64,000 nucleotides of DNA from Enemella evansiae (GTDB lineage Bacteria > Pseudomonadota > Alphaproteobacteria > Rhodobacterales > Rhodobacteraceae): assembly GCA_017255395.1 (NCBI GenBank), contig JAFKDC010000009.1, positions 62,001 to 126,000 of the forward strand. The letters are read 5' to 3'. This document shows positions 33,157 through 41,766 of this stretch, in pieces (the first letter of the stretch is position 1; each line of letters begins with the position of its first letter). A program made the position numbers and the translations under genes. Below the pieces are notes generated by a model. It saw nothing but the letters and a program-made list of their open reading frames with translations. It searched no databases and was not told where the DNA came from.

Positions 33157-34010
33157 GCATCGAACCCATCACCGGGCGCTACGCGACGGTCGAGATCGAA
33201 GGCCGCAGGCAGCGGATCTATTTCGAAGAGGCGGGCACGGGCCGCCCGGTCCTGTGCCTGCACACGGCGGGCGCGGATACCCGGCAATGGCGGCACCTGA
33301 TGAACGATGCCGCCGTGACCGAAGGCCACCGGCTTATCGCCTTCGACCTGCCCTGGCACGGCAAGTCGCTGCCGCCCGAGGGCTTCGAGCGCGAAGAGTA
33401 CCTGCTGACCACCGAGACCTATATCGCCACGGTTCTTGCGGTCTGCGAGGCGCTCGGGCTGGAGCGGCCTGTCCTCGCCGGTTGCTCGATGGGGGGACGG
33501 ATCGCCTTGCAGCTGGCGGCGCTGCACCCGGATCGGTTTTCCGGGTTCATCGCCATCGAAGCCTCGGATTTCCAGCCCGCATGGTACGACATCGACTGGT
33601 TCGACCGGCCCGATGCGCATGGCGGGCAGATGGGGGCGGCGCTGGTCTCGGCGAATATCTCGCCCCATGCGCCAGAGCGTGATCGCTGGGCGACGCTGTG
33701 GATGTTCATGGCCAGCGGCCCCGGTGTCTTTCGCGGCGACCTGAGCTTTTACACCCGCGACGACAGCCTGATCGGACGGCTGGACCGGATCGACACGACC
33801 CGGACCCCGGTGCATCTGCTGGTGGGCGCCTATGACCTGACCTGCACACCGGCAGACACGGAACGCACCGCCGCGGCGATCCCGGGGGCGACCTGCGCGG
33901 TCATGGATGAACTGGGCCATTTCCCGATGAGTGAGCATCCCGAGGGGTTCCGGCCCTTCTTTATCGACGCCCTTGCGAGGATGAGGGCGGGGCAGGGGGT
34001 GGCCGCATGA
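33153..34010 (+). CDS. Alpha/beta hydrolase (enol-lactonase-like candidate)
   Basis: 285 residues. The nucleophile elbow is GCSMGG (Ser about 111), an oxyanion LHTAGAD follows the first strand, and the charge relay is probably LVGAYDLTC (Asp) and ELGHFPMSEHP (His). The shape resembles PcaD-type 3-oxoadipate enol-lactonases and C-C hydrolases. It sits between an SCP2-like gene and a BKACE gene with ATGA overlaps on both sides. Enol-lactone hydrolysis is suggested by the nearby ring-cleavage genes but is not proven. Confidence 0.8.
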   Translation: MSIEPITGRYATVEIEGRRQRIYFEEAGTGRPVLCLHTAGADTRQWRHLMNDAAVTEGHRLIAFDLPWHGKSLPPEGFEREEYLLTTETYIATVLAVCEALGLERPVLAGCSMGGRIALQLAALHPDRFSGFIAIEASDFQPAWYDIDWFDRPDAHGGQMGAALVSANISPHAPERDRWATLWMFMASGPGVFRGDLSFYTRDDSLIGRLDRIDTTRTPVHLLVGAYDLTCTPADTERTAAAIPGATCAVMDELGHFPMSEHPEGFRPFFIDALARMRAGQGVAA

Positions 34011-34849
34011 CCAGCCCCTGTATTATCTGCGTGGCCATCACAGGCTCGCTGCCGCAGAAATCCGACAATCCGGCGGTGCCTGTCTCGGTCGAAGAACAGG
34101 TGGAAAGCACGCAAGCGGCCCATGAGGCGGGCGCCAGCATCGTGCACGCCCATGTGCGCAATCCCGACGGCAGCCCAAGTTCCGACCCCGAGCGTTTCGC
34201 GCGCCTTCTGGAAGGCCTGCGCAGACATTGCCCGGACATCCTGATCCAGTTCTCGACCGGTGGCCGGTCGGGGGCGGGCAAAGAGCGGGGCGGGATGGTG
34301 TCGCTGAGGCCGGACATGGCCTCGCTGTCGGTCGGTTCGAATAATTTCCCCGCCCGGGTCTATCAGAACCCGCCTGCGCTGGTCGACTGGCTGGCGGCAG
34401 AGATGGCCGCACATGGGGTGCGCCCCGAAATCGAGGCCTTCGACCTGTCGCATATCCTGATGGCGCATCGCATGTGGCAGGACGGTCGCCTGCGCGACCG
34501 GCCCTATGTGCAGTTCGTCATGGGTGTGCAGAACGCCATGCCAGCCGACCGGGCGGTCTTTGACTATTACGTGCAGACGATGCACCGCCTGTTCGGCCCG
34601 GATGCGCCGTGGTGCGCTGCCGGGATCGGACGGCACCAGATCGAGCTGAACGACTGGGCGATCCGGGCCGGGGGGCATGTGCGCACAGGTCTGGAAGACA
34701 ACGTGCGGCTGGACCGGACCACGCTGGCGCCCTCCAACGCGGCGCTGGTGTCGCGTGCGGCGGGGCTCTGTGCCCGGCACGGGCGACCGGTGGCCACCCC
34801 GGCCCAGACCCGCGCCATACTCGGCCTGCCGCAGGCGGTCACCGCCTGA
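34007..34849 (+). CDS. BKACE-family beta-keto acid cleavage enzyme (DUF849)
   Basis: 280-residue TIM-barrel metalloenzyme. The zinc-binding HAHVR motif (His47, His49) follows HEAGASIV, and the FSTGGRSGAGKERGGMV loop is typical. Family members condense a beta-keto acid with acetyl-CoA to give acetoacetate and a CoA ester. In this setting 3-oxoadipate would give succinyl-CoA plus acetoacetate. It overlaps the hydrolase gene by 4 bases and ends convergent to the LysR gene. Confidence 0.9.
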   Translation: MTSPCIICVAITGSLPQKSDNPAVPVSVEEQVESTQAAHEAGASIVHAHVRNPDGSPSSDPERFARLLEGLRRHCPDILIQFSTGGRSGAGKERGGMVSLRPDMASLSVGSNNFPARVYQNPPALVDWLAAEMAAHGVRPEIEAFDLSHILMAHRMWQDGRLRDRPYVQFVMGVQNAMPADRAVFDYYVQTMHRLFGPDAPWCAAGIGRHQIELNDWAIRAGGHVRTGLEDNVRLDRTTLAPSNAALVSRAAGLCARHGRPVATPAQTRAILGLPQAVTA

Positions 34850-34867
34850 GAGTGCATAAACAGGCAG

Positions 34868-34896
34868 CGCCGGGATGGAGAGGTTCCGTCCCGGCG
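34868..34896. terminator. Convergent hairpin between the BKACE gene and lysR
   Basis: CGCCGGGA and TCCCGGCG pair across a 13-base loop in the 48-base gap between converging genes. No U-tract is evident on either side, so termination efficiency is uncertain. Confidence 0.5.
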
Positions 34897-34897
34897 A

Positions 34898-35800
34898 TCA
34901 CCGGTCGCCCTTCTTCAACCTGCGGGCAAAGTTCTTCGCCAGAGACGCAAAGTTCTGCGAGTGCACCCCCTGGTTGTCCTGCCTCATGGCAAGGGAGATC
35001 GTCGTGCCCGGATTATGCCCGTCGTAGTCACGGTAGACCACGCCGTGACGCGGCGACAATGATACCGAGCGCGGCACCAGCGCGAGTCCCACGCCGACCG
35101 AGACCAGCGAAATCGCGGTCTGGAAGTCCTGCGCCAGAACCTCCTTGGCGGGGATGAAGCCTTCCTTCTTGCACAGGTCGAGAATGTTGTCCGCAAAGCT
35201 GGGACGCGGACGGCGCGGGTAGAGCACGAAGGTCTCGCGCTTCAGGTCGGCTAGACGAAGCCGTTCGGCGCGCGCCAGATCGGATTCGACCGGAACGGCA
35301 AGGATCAGCGGTTCCTCGTGCAGCGGAAAACAGCGTATCTCTTCGTCTTCCAGGGCCGGGCGGGCAATGGCCACGTCGATGTGGCGCGCGATCAGGGCGG
35401 TCTTCAGCTCGGCATTGTTCATCGCCGACAGCGCCAGTTCGATGTCGGGATAGGCATTGCGGAACTCGCGGATCAACTCGGGCAGGACGCCGTGGCTGGC
35501 GGTGCCGACAAAGGCGATGCGCAGGCGGCCCGCCGCGCCTTCTCCGATGCGGCGCACCTCTCTTTCGGCGCGCTCGACCTGATCGAGGATATTGCGCCCG
35601 TGCTTGAGCAGGGCATCCCCGGCCTGGGTGCGGCGGATCTGGCTGCGCGAGCGGTCGAACAGCAGCACGCCCAGCCCGGCCTCGAGCTGCGCGATTTGTC
35701 GGCTGAGAGGCGGCTGGGCGATGCCAAGGCGCGTCGCGGCGCGGCCGAAATGCAGCTCTTCGGCCACGGCCACGAAATAGCTCAACCGCCTGAAATCCAT
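34898..35800 (-). CDS. LysR-family regulator (CatR/CbnR-like)
   Basis: 300 residues. The N-terminal winged helix MDFRRLSYFVAVAEELHFGR, AATRLGIAQPPLSRQIAQLE and FDRSRSQIRRTQAG match regulators of catechol and chlorocatechol ortho-cleavage operons, which sense muconates. ATG 35800 has GAGGGGGG upstream; longer frames add residues before a clean start. It lies just after the cycloisomerase gene and on the same strand, an unusual placement since CatR-type genes are commonly divergent from their target. Confidence 0.9.
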   Translation of the reverse strand: MDFRRLSYFVAVAEELHFGRAATRLGIAQPPLSRQIAQLEAGLGVLLFDRSRSQIRRTQAGDALLKHGRNILDQVERAEREVRRIGEGAAGRLRIAFVGTASHGVLPELIREFRNAYPDIELALSAMNNAELKTALIARHIDVAIARPALEDEEIRCFPLHEEPLILAVPVESDLARAERLRLADLKRETFVLYPRRPRPSFADNILDLCKKEGFIPAKEVLAQDFQTAISLVSVGVGLALVPRSVSLSPRHGVVYRDYDGHNPGTTISLAMRQDNQGVHSQNFASLAKNFARRLKKGDR

Positions 35801-35851
35801 CGTCGTTCCCCCCTCGGTCATCTTCCGCGCTCCGCCGGCGCCGGACAAGCC

Positions 35852-37030
35852 CTACGAGGGTCGCAGGGCATCGCGCAAACGGTCTTCGTCGAGATGCACG
35901 CCGAGGCCTGGCCCCTGCGGCACGCACAGGTGGAAATCCTCGATCACAAGCGGGTCTTTCACGATCTCCGAGACATGCAGGCGCGGGCCGAAATGCTCGC
36001 ATCCCCAGGGCAGGCGGGGCAGGGTGGCAAAGACCGCCAGATGCGCCGCCGCCCCGATCGAGCCTTCCAGAAGGCAGCCGCCGTACAGCTCCATGCCACT
36101 GCTTTCCGCGACCCGTGCCGCCTGTGTCAGCGCCCTTAGCCCGCCGCTCTTGACCAGTTTCAGCGAATAGACGCTGCCGCAGCCCATGGTTCCGGCGCGG
36201 GTGATCTCGCGGTGGGTGAAGGCGGCCTCGTCGACCATCAGCGGGATCGGGCTTTGCGCCGCGACCCGCGCCATGCCCTCGAAATCGTCGCCGGGCAGCG
36301 GCTGTTCGATCAGGTCGACCCGCAGTTCCTGCAGGGCGGGCAGGAAGCGGCGGCAATCGGCCTCGCTCCAGGCCTGGTTCACGTCGACGATCAGGCGGCG
36401 CATCTCCGGTACCTCGTCGCGCAGTTTCCGCAGGCGGCGCAGGTCGTCCTCGGGGCTTGCGAAGCCCAGCTTGATCTTGAAGTCACGGTGTTCCCGGGCG
36501 GCCAGCTTGGCGCGGGCCTCTTCGACCTCCTGCTCGGCATCGCCCGAGGCCAGCGCCCAGAGCACCGGCACGCGGTCGCGCAGCGCGCCGCCAAAAAGCA
36601 GGGTCAGGGGCACGTCCAGCGTCTGCGCGAGCGCGTCGTAGATCGCCGTTTCGACCGCGCCCTTGGCCGCGTTGTTGCGAAAGGCCGCCTTGGCCATGCG
36701 CAGCGCCGCCTCGGCGGGCCGGGCGGCGGGGCAGTCCAGCAGGGCGGGGGCAAGGTAGCGGGTCACCGCCGCCTGAATGGACTCCACCGATTCCTCGGCC
36801 CAACGCGGTCCGCCCAGCACCGCCGCCTCGCCGATCCCCTCGATCCCGTTGGCCAGCCGCACGCGCACCAGCACGAACTCCCGATGAGAGAATTCGGTAT
36901 TCGACAACCGATGCGCGCGGACGCTGGGAAGCGTCACGATCTGGGCGCGGATCTCACGGATCGCGGTCTGGCGCAGGAGGTCACCGTCAAGGATCGGCGT
37001 TTCGATGAGTTCGGCGGCATTATGCGCCAT
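35852..37030 (-). CDS. Muconate/chloromuconate cycloisomerase-type enolase-superfamily enzyme
   Basis: 392 residues. Catalytic lysines in DFKIKLG (185, 187), metal ligands Asp216 (VDVNQAW), Glu242 (IEQP) and Asp267 (VDEAA), and Lys291 (SLKLVK) on the opposite face are all present. The pattern is that of the muconate-lactonising subgroup of the enolase superfamily, though dipeptide epimerases and related enzymes share it. The neighbouring intradiol dioxygenase and CatR-like regulator favour cis,cis-muconate or a substituted muconate as substrate. Confidence 0.88.
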   Translation of the reverse strand: MAHNAAELIETPILDGDLLRQTAIREIRAQIVTLPSVRAHRLSNTEFSHREFVLVRVRLANGIEGIGEAAVLGGPRWAEESVESIQAAVTRYLAPALLDCPAARPAEAALRMAKAAFRNNAAKGAVETAIYDALAQTLDVPLTLLFGGALRDRVPVLWALASGDAEQEVEEARAKLAAREHRDFKIKLGFASPEDDLRRLRKLRDEVPEMRRLIVDVNQAWSEADCRRFLPALQELRVDLIEQPLPGDDFEGMARVAAQSPIPLMVDEAAFTHREITRAGTMGCGSVYSLKLVKSGGLRALTQAARVAESSGMELYGGCLLEGSIGAAAHLAVFATLPRLPWGCEHFGPRLHVSEIVKDPLVIEDFHLCVPQGPGLGVHLDEDRLRDALRPS

Positions 37031-37093
37031 GGGCGTCTCCTTCGGATGACAGGGCGAACGCCCCGAAGGGCGCCCGCAGGGGGAGGGGAGGGG

Positions 37094-37963
37094 TTACTCG
37101 GCAGCCACGGCCCGGGCCCCGGCCTCGGGCCTCAGCCGGAAGTCGAAGCTCATGACAAGGTCGGTATCGGCGCCTTCCGGGGCGGGCTTCATCTCGCCGA
37201 TCAGGCTTTCCTTGACGGCAAAGACCGCGTCATTGTCGAGGTACTCGGTCTCGCTGTCGTAGATCTGGCTGATCAGCGGCTTGTAGCCGGGCTTGGAGAT
37301 CATGAAGTGGATGTGCCCGGGGCGCATCGGGTGATGGCCCATGTAGTTCAGCAATTCACCGGCGGCGCCGTCATAGGGGATCGGGTAGGGCTCGGGGCGC
37401 AGGCCGACGAACTCGTAAGAGCCCTCCGCGTCGGTCAGGAACCGGCCGCGCAGGTTGAAGTCCGGCTGATCCGGGTCCTGCTGTTCGTAAAGCCCGTTCG
37501 GCGCGTCCTCCCAGACGTCGATCTGCACGCCCTCGATGGGGGTGCCCGCGGTATCCACGACACGGCCCGAAACGCGCAGCGTCTTCTGGTTGTCGAACCC
37601 CTTCTGGATGATGCTGGCGCCCTTGGGCAGAACCGGCGGGTTTTCCCGGTAGAACGGCCCCAGAACGGTGCTTTCGCTTTCGCCGTCCGTCACCTTGTTG
37701 TCCAGCATGTCGACAAGCACCTCGAGCCCGAGAATGTCGCTGATCAGGATGAACTCGTTGCGCGCGGCGCTGGAGATGTCGCCCGCGCGGCGCATCCATT
37801 CGCAGCCTTCCAGCCATTCGCCATGGGTCAGGTTCACCTCCTTGGCGAAGGCGTGGAAATGTTTCAGCGCGGCGGTCATGATCTCGCGGTTGCGCTCGGG
37901 GATGTCGGGCTTCATCGCGCCGGTGACGGCTTCGGTGATGTTATCGAGTGTAATGTTTCGCAT
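37094..37963 (-). CDS. Intradiol ring-cleavage dioxygenase (catechol/hydroxyquinol 1,2-dioxygenase family)
   Basis: 289 residues. Non-haem Fe(III) ligands are Tyr159 (NGLYEQ), Tyr193, His217 and His219 (GHIHF), with the usual 34- and 24-residue spacings. The N-terminal dimerisation domain (LDNITEAV, EWMRRAGDISSAARNEFILI) and ESTVLGPFYRENPP resemble hydroxyquinol and catechol dioxygenases. With a cycloisomerase adjacent catechol is the simpler substrate; hydroxyquinol would need a maleylacetate reductase, which is not in the window. Cytoplasmic. Confidence 0.88.
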   Translation of the reverse strand: MRNITLDNITEAVTGAMKPDIPERNREIMTAALKHFHAFAKEVNLTHGEWLEGCEWMRRAGDISSAARNEFILISDILGLEVLVDMLDNKVTDGESESTVLGPFYRENPPVLPKGASIIQKGFDNQKTLRVSGRVVDTAGTPIEGVQIDVWEDAPNGLYEQQDPDQPDFNLRGRFLTDAEGSYEFVGLRPEPYPIPYDGAAGELLNYMGHHPMRPGHIHFMISKPGYKPLISQIYDSETEYLDNDAVFAVKESLIGEMKPAPEGADTDLVMSFDFRLRPEAGARAVAAE

Positions 37964-37999
37964 GGGGCTCCTCCTTGGTGTGTTCTTTTGATGTTCGGG

Positions 38000-38521
38000 C
38001 TACCAGATCGCCTCGGCGATCGGATCACAGAGTTCCGGGGCGGGCGCCTGCCCGGCGATGGCGCCGAAACGGCCCTTGTAGAAGATCAGCGGCCGCGCAC
38101 CGGGATCGGTGACCAACTGGCGCACCTGACCGATGAAGATTGTGTGATCGCCCGCCTGCACCTCGTTCACCACGTCGCAGGCATAGGCGGCCAGCGCGCC
38201 ACGGATCACCGGCAGGTTGTCGAGATCCACGAAGGGGTTCGGCAGGCCTTCCGCAGGCCGTCCCGCGAAGTGCCAGGCCAGGGCCTCCGCGCCTTCGGCC
38301 AGGGTGCTGACCGAAAAGCGCCCGGTCTCTTGCAGGTGCGGCAGGATCTTCGCCCGCGCGCCGATGGAAATCGAGATCAGTGGCGGATCGAGCGAGATCG
38401 ACATGAAGGCATTCGCGGTCATGCCGTGATCGCCGCCCTCGGGGCGCGTCGCGATGACATTGACGCCGGTGCCGAACAGGCCGCAGGCATCGCGAAGCTG
38501 GCGCGGGTCAGGCTGGGTCAT
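38000..38521 (-). CDS. Flavin reductase (HpaC/DIM6-type)
   Basis: 173 residues of the NADH:flavin reductase family. The TGVNVIATRPEGGDHGMTANAF loop and SLDPPLISISIG are typical. It would supply reduced FAD or FMN to the monooxygenase at 39266. ATG 38521 overlaps the stop of the FAD-synthase-like gene by ATGA. Confidence 0.9.
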   Translation of the reverse strand: MTQPDPRQLRDACGLFGTGVNVIATRPEGGDHGMTANAFMSISLDPPLISISIGARAKILPHLQETGRFSVSTLAEGAEALAWHFAGRPAEGLPNPFVDLDNLPVIRGALAAYACDVVNEVQAGDHTIFIGQVRQLVTDPGARPLIFYKGRFGAIAGQAPAPELCDPIAEAIW

Positions 38522-39084
38522 GCGGGGGTCTCCGGGCTGAAGCCGGGGCGCAGAAGCGTTGCGGCGGCGGCGGTGAGGCCCTGCTCCAGCAGGCCGCGAA
38601 TCCGGGTCGAGGAGATCACTTCGCCTTCGGCGCAGCGCACCGGCGACTGGACATGGACGTTGAAGCGGCGCGCCAGCAGGGACACGTCGCCGGCCTGTTT
38701 TGCGCCAAAGCGGAAATCGCCCCCGACCCGGATCTCTTGCGGCTGCAAGCGGGTCAGCCGCGCCATGAAAGCCTCCGGTGACAGGCCGCGCAGCGCCTCG
38801 TCGAAGGACAGCACCACCACGTGATCGGGGCCGAGCGCCGAGATGCGGGAGAGCTTCACCGACAGGGGGCAAAGCTGCGCGGCCCGGCCAAAGAAGACCT
38901 TGGGCGGCGGATCGAAGGTGCAGACCACCGAGGGCAGGCCCAGGGCGCGGGCGCTTTTCACCGCGCCGTTGATCAGTGCCTGATGGCCGGAATGCACACC
39001 GTCAAAGGCGCCCAGGGTCACGACGCTTGCGCCAAGCGGGGGCACGTCGCGGTGCCAATGCGTCAGGTCGGGTTGGTCAAACAT
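38518..39084 (-). CDS. FAD-synthetase-like protein (RibF adenylyltransferase domain only)
   Basis: 188 residues covering only the FMN adenylyltransferase half of Rib[16 protein letters not shown] (nucleotidyltransferase G.FDG.H.GH), [15 protein letters not shown], and [13 protein letters not shown]. The C-terminal riboflavin kinase domain is absent (bifunctional RibF is about 310 residues). The ATG overlaps the flavin reductase gene's region on the same transcript. It could make FAD locally for the flavin-dependent monooxygenase. Such operon-linked single-domain copies are uncommon. Confidence 0.85.
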   Translation of the reverse strand: MFDQPDLTHWHRDVPPLGASVVTLGAFDGVHSGHQALINGAVKSARALGLPSVVCTFDPPPKVFFGRAAQLCPLSVKLSRISALGPDHVVVLSFDEALRGLSPEAFMARLTRLQPQEIRVGGDFRFGAKQAGDVSLLARRFNVHVQSPVRCAEGEVISSTRIRGLLEQGLTAAAATLLRPGFSPETPA

Positions 39085-39265
39085 GGCGGCCTCCTCCTCC
39101 GGTCTGCCGGTCGACCTGACCCTAGCCGCGCCGGGCCGCAGGACGCGATACCCGGATTGGTATGCTGTCATACCTAGCGGCACGGGCGGTGCCGGACGCA
39201 GGATGACGACCATCTTGCCGGGCGCCATTCAGGCCGTTCCGGTGCTTCATCGGAGGAGAACGACC

Positions 39266-40834
39266 ATGCCCAAAGACGCCGCACCCGGTTCCAAGACCGA
39301 GGCTTTCACCGGACAGGAGTTCCTGGAAAGCATCCAGGACAGCCGCGAGATCTACATCTACGGCGAACGCGTGAAGGATGTGACCAAGCACCCGGCCTTT
39401 CGCAATTCCGCCCGCATGGTGGCGCGCTGGTACGACAGGTTCCACGAACGCAAGGACGTGATCGGTGTGCAGGCGGACAACGGGTCCGGCAATGTCACGC
39501 ACCCGTTCTTCCTGGGCTCTAAGACCAGCGAGGACCTGATCAAGAGCCGGGACGCCGTGGCCGACCTGCAAAAGGTCTCTTACGGCTGGATGGGCCGGTC
39601 GCCCGACTACAAGGCGGCCTTCCTCGGCACGCTGGGCGCCAACAGCGGCTTTTACGGCGAATATGCCGGGAACGCGGTCAACTGGTACAACAAGACCCAG
39701 AACCGGCTGGACTACTGGAACCACGCGATCGTCAACCCGCCGATCGACCGCGACCGCGCGATCGAGGAGGTCCGCGATGTCTTCATGCATGTCGAGAAGG
39801 AAACCGACGCCGGTCTGATCGTCTCGGGGGCCAAGGTGGTGGCGACGGGCTCGGCGCTGACGCATTACAACTTCATCGCCCACTACGGCATTCCGGTGAA
39901 GGACAAGGAATTCGCGCTGATCTTCACCGCGCCGATGGATGCCGAAGGGGTCAAGCTGATCGCCCGGTCGTCTTACGAGTTCAATGCCGCCGCCACCGGA
40001 TCGCCGTTCGACTACCCGCTGTCGTCCCGCATGGACGAAAACGACTCGATCCTTGTCTTCGACAAGGTGCTGGTGCCCTGGGAGAACATCTTCGTCTACG
40101 GCGACACCGACAAGATCAACCAGTTCTTCCCGGCCTCCGGCTTTGTGCCGCGCTTTACCCTGCACGGGTTGACGCGGCTCTCGGTCAAGCTGGATTTCAT
40201 CGCGGGCCTGTTCTCGATGGCGGTCGCGGCGACCGGGTCGAAGGATTTCCGCGGCGTGCAAACGGCGGTCGGCGAGGTGCTGGCCTGGCGCAACCTGTTC
40301 CACAGCCTGTCCGACGCCATGGTGAAATCCCCGGTTCCGTGGGAGGGCACGGAGGGCTTCAACCTGCCCAACGCCAACGCCGGCCTCGCCTACCGGGTCT
40401 TCGCGCCCATGGCCTATGGCCGGATCAAGGAACTGATCGAGCGCCATGTCGCCTCTGGGCTGATCTATCTGCCCTCGTCGGCCGCCGATTTCGAAAGCGA
40501 CGCGATCCGGCCCTATCTCGACCGTTTCGTGCGCGGCTCGAACGGCTATGCGGCCATCGACCGGGTCAAGCTTCTGAAGCTGCTTTGGGATGCCATTGGC
40601 ACCGAGTTCGGCGGGCGGCATGAACTCTACGAACGCAACTACGCGGGCAACTACGAGAATATCCGCATCGAGACGCTGCTGCACGCGACAGCCAGCGGCG
40701 ATCTCGCCAATATGCAGGGTTTCGTGTCGCAGTGCATGGGCGAGTACGACCTGTCCGGCTGGACAGGAAAGGACCTGATCAACCCCGACGACATCAATCT
40801 CGTCGGGCGCGGGATACTCCAGAGCTTCGACTGA
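39266..40834 (+). CDS. FADH2-dependent aromatic monooxygenase (HpaB/TftD-type)
   Basis: 522 residues of the 4-hydroxyphenylacetate 3-monooxygenase family. Motifs: [41 protein letters not shown], and [19 protein letters not shown] in similar form to HpaB/TftD/HadA oxygenase components, and an N-terminal [16 protein letters not shown] precedes the ATG. It uses reduced flavin from the divergent flavin reductase to hydroxylate a phenolic or aromatic acid, giving a catechol or hydroxyquinol for the dioxygenase. The exact aromatic is unknown. Confidence 0.9.
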   Translation: MPKDAAPGSKTEAFTGQEFLESIQDSREIYIYGERVKDVTKHPAFRNSARMVARWYDRFHERKDVIGVQADNGSGNVTHPFFLGSKTSEDLIKSRDAVADLQKVSYGWMGRSPDYKAAFLGTLGANSGFYGEYAGNAVNWYNKTQNRLDYWNHAIVNPPIDRDRAIEEVRDVFMHVEKETDAGLIVSGAKVVATGSALTHYNFIAHYGIPVKDKEFALIFTAPMDAEGVKLIARSSYEFNAAATGSPFDYPLSSRMDENDSILVFDKVLVPWENIFVYGDTDKINQFFPASGFVPRFTLHGLTRLSVKLDFIAGLFSMAVAATGSKDFRGVQTAVGEVLAWRNLFHSLSDAMVKSPVPWEGTEGFNLPNANAGLAYRVFAPMAYGRIKELIERHVASGLIYLPSSAADFESDAIRPYLDRFVRGSNGYAAIDRVKLLKLLWDAIGTEFGGRHELYERNYAGNYENIRIETLLHATASGDLANMQGFVSQCMGEYDLSGWTGKDLINPDDINLVGRGILQSFD

Positions 40835-41660
40835 TCCTTGACTTCGAAGTGGCCGCCTCAGGATCAGAGGCGGCCATTTCTGCCTCTGTCGGAAGACCGC
40901 GCGCCGTATCTGCACCGGGTTACATAGGCATTGCGGGACGGCTGTATCGATCAGCCCTCCCGGGCCTTGCGGCACATTGCCATCGATGGGCAGGCCTTCT
41001 TTTTTCTGGGGAAGGTCTTTGGCGCGAGCCGTGCGGGCCATGCCAAGAGCGGCGGAGCGTTTCGCGCGGTGATCCGGTCACAGGACCTGCCAACACGGTT
41101 TCTGTCATAGCCGCGCATCCAGTAGTCTTTACATAAGATTGATTACAAGTATCTTCTGTGTGGGGGGTGACCTCTGCCGCGTCGCGATTTTGAGTAAGCG
41201 CCTGACCGCGCCAATGTTGCAACCCGCTGATGTCGAGGCGCGGGCGGGTGCAGCGCCTGCTTGAACCGAAGGATCGGCAGGATCGGACTGTCTCCCTGTC
41301 TGGAAAAGCCGCTGGGTGTCCCCCAAGGCGCAGAGCTTCGTGCCGGTTTCGGGCGAAGATTCGCGCCTATTGGTCTAATGAAACGGACCAGGCCGCGAAC
41401 CACCGGCCCCCGCCTGGCCCTGTCCGATAGCCGGAGGCGAAGAGACCTGAGCACAGATATGGGATGCCTGTCATGACGGCCCGTAGGGAGCAACGCACTG
41501 AAAAACAACCGCTAAAACTCGAAAGCCCTTTTTCCGCCCTTAAAGGAAGTGCTTCTGAAACATGCACGTGCGGCAAAAAAATTTCCCCCCATGAAGAAAA
41601 CTCTTTGGTCCACAGGCCTTCTTCCTGCATCATACCCGCGACCGAACAGGCCTAAGCGGT
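40835..41660. other. Gene-free region between the monooxygenase and the Amt-like gene
   Basis: About 830 bases. Small open frames exist on both strands but lack ribosome sites, family motifs or GC-position bias. A TTGGTC...GGACCA pair sits near 41368-41392. Nothing else was recognised; a small RNA cannot be excluded. Confidence 0.5.
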
Positions 41661-41691
41661 CCAAATTGGTCCAATATACACCAACATTGGT
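41661..41691. promoter_or_regulatory. Cluster of TTGG/CCAA dyads upstream of the Amt-like gene
   Basis: Overlapping palindromes CCAA-A-TTGG (41661-41669) and ATTGG-T-CCAAT (41665-41675), then a perfect ACCAA-CA-TTGGT dyad (41680-41691), 76 bases upstream of the start. They share the TTGGT/ACCAA half-site with the sites near tmm and the XRE gene. A FadR/PdhR-like regulator is the likely binder. Confidence 0.55.
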
Positions 41692-41766
41692 CTTTTGCAG
41701 GACCCCTGGCCCGCCTTCGCGTTGGCACGTGTCCCCAGAAGAACCAGAACCAAGAGGGATGACGTA

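Noticed and set aside
37094-37963. Firm call as hydroxyquinol dioxygenase of a resorcinol-type pathway
   Set aside because: The sequence resembles that group, but no maleylacetate reductase is present and a cycloisomerase is adjacent, so the substrate is left open.
36212-38824. An 870-residue plus-strand open frame over the cycloisomerase and dioxygenase
   Set aside because: Shadow of conserved minus-strand enzymes; no start signal or motif.
40835-41660. Small genes or a tRNA in the 830-base gap
   Set aside because: No cloverleaf, ribosome site or conserved motif could be recognised.
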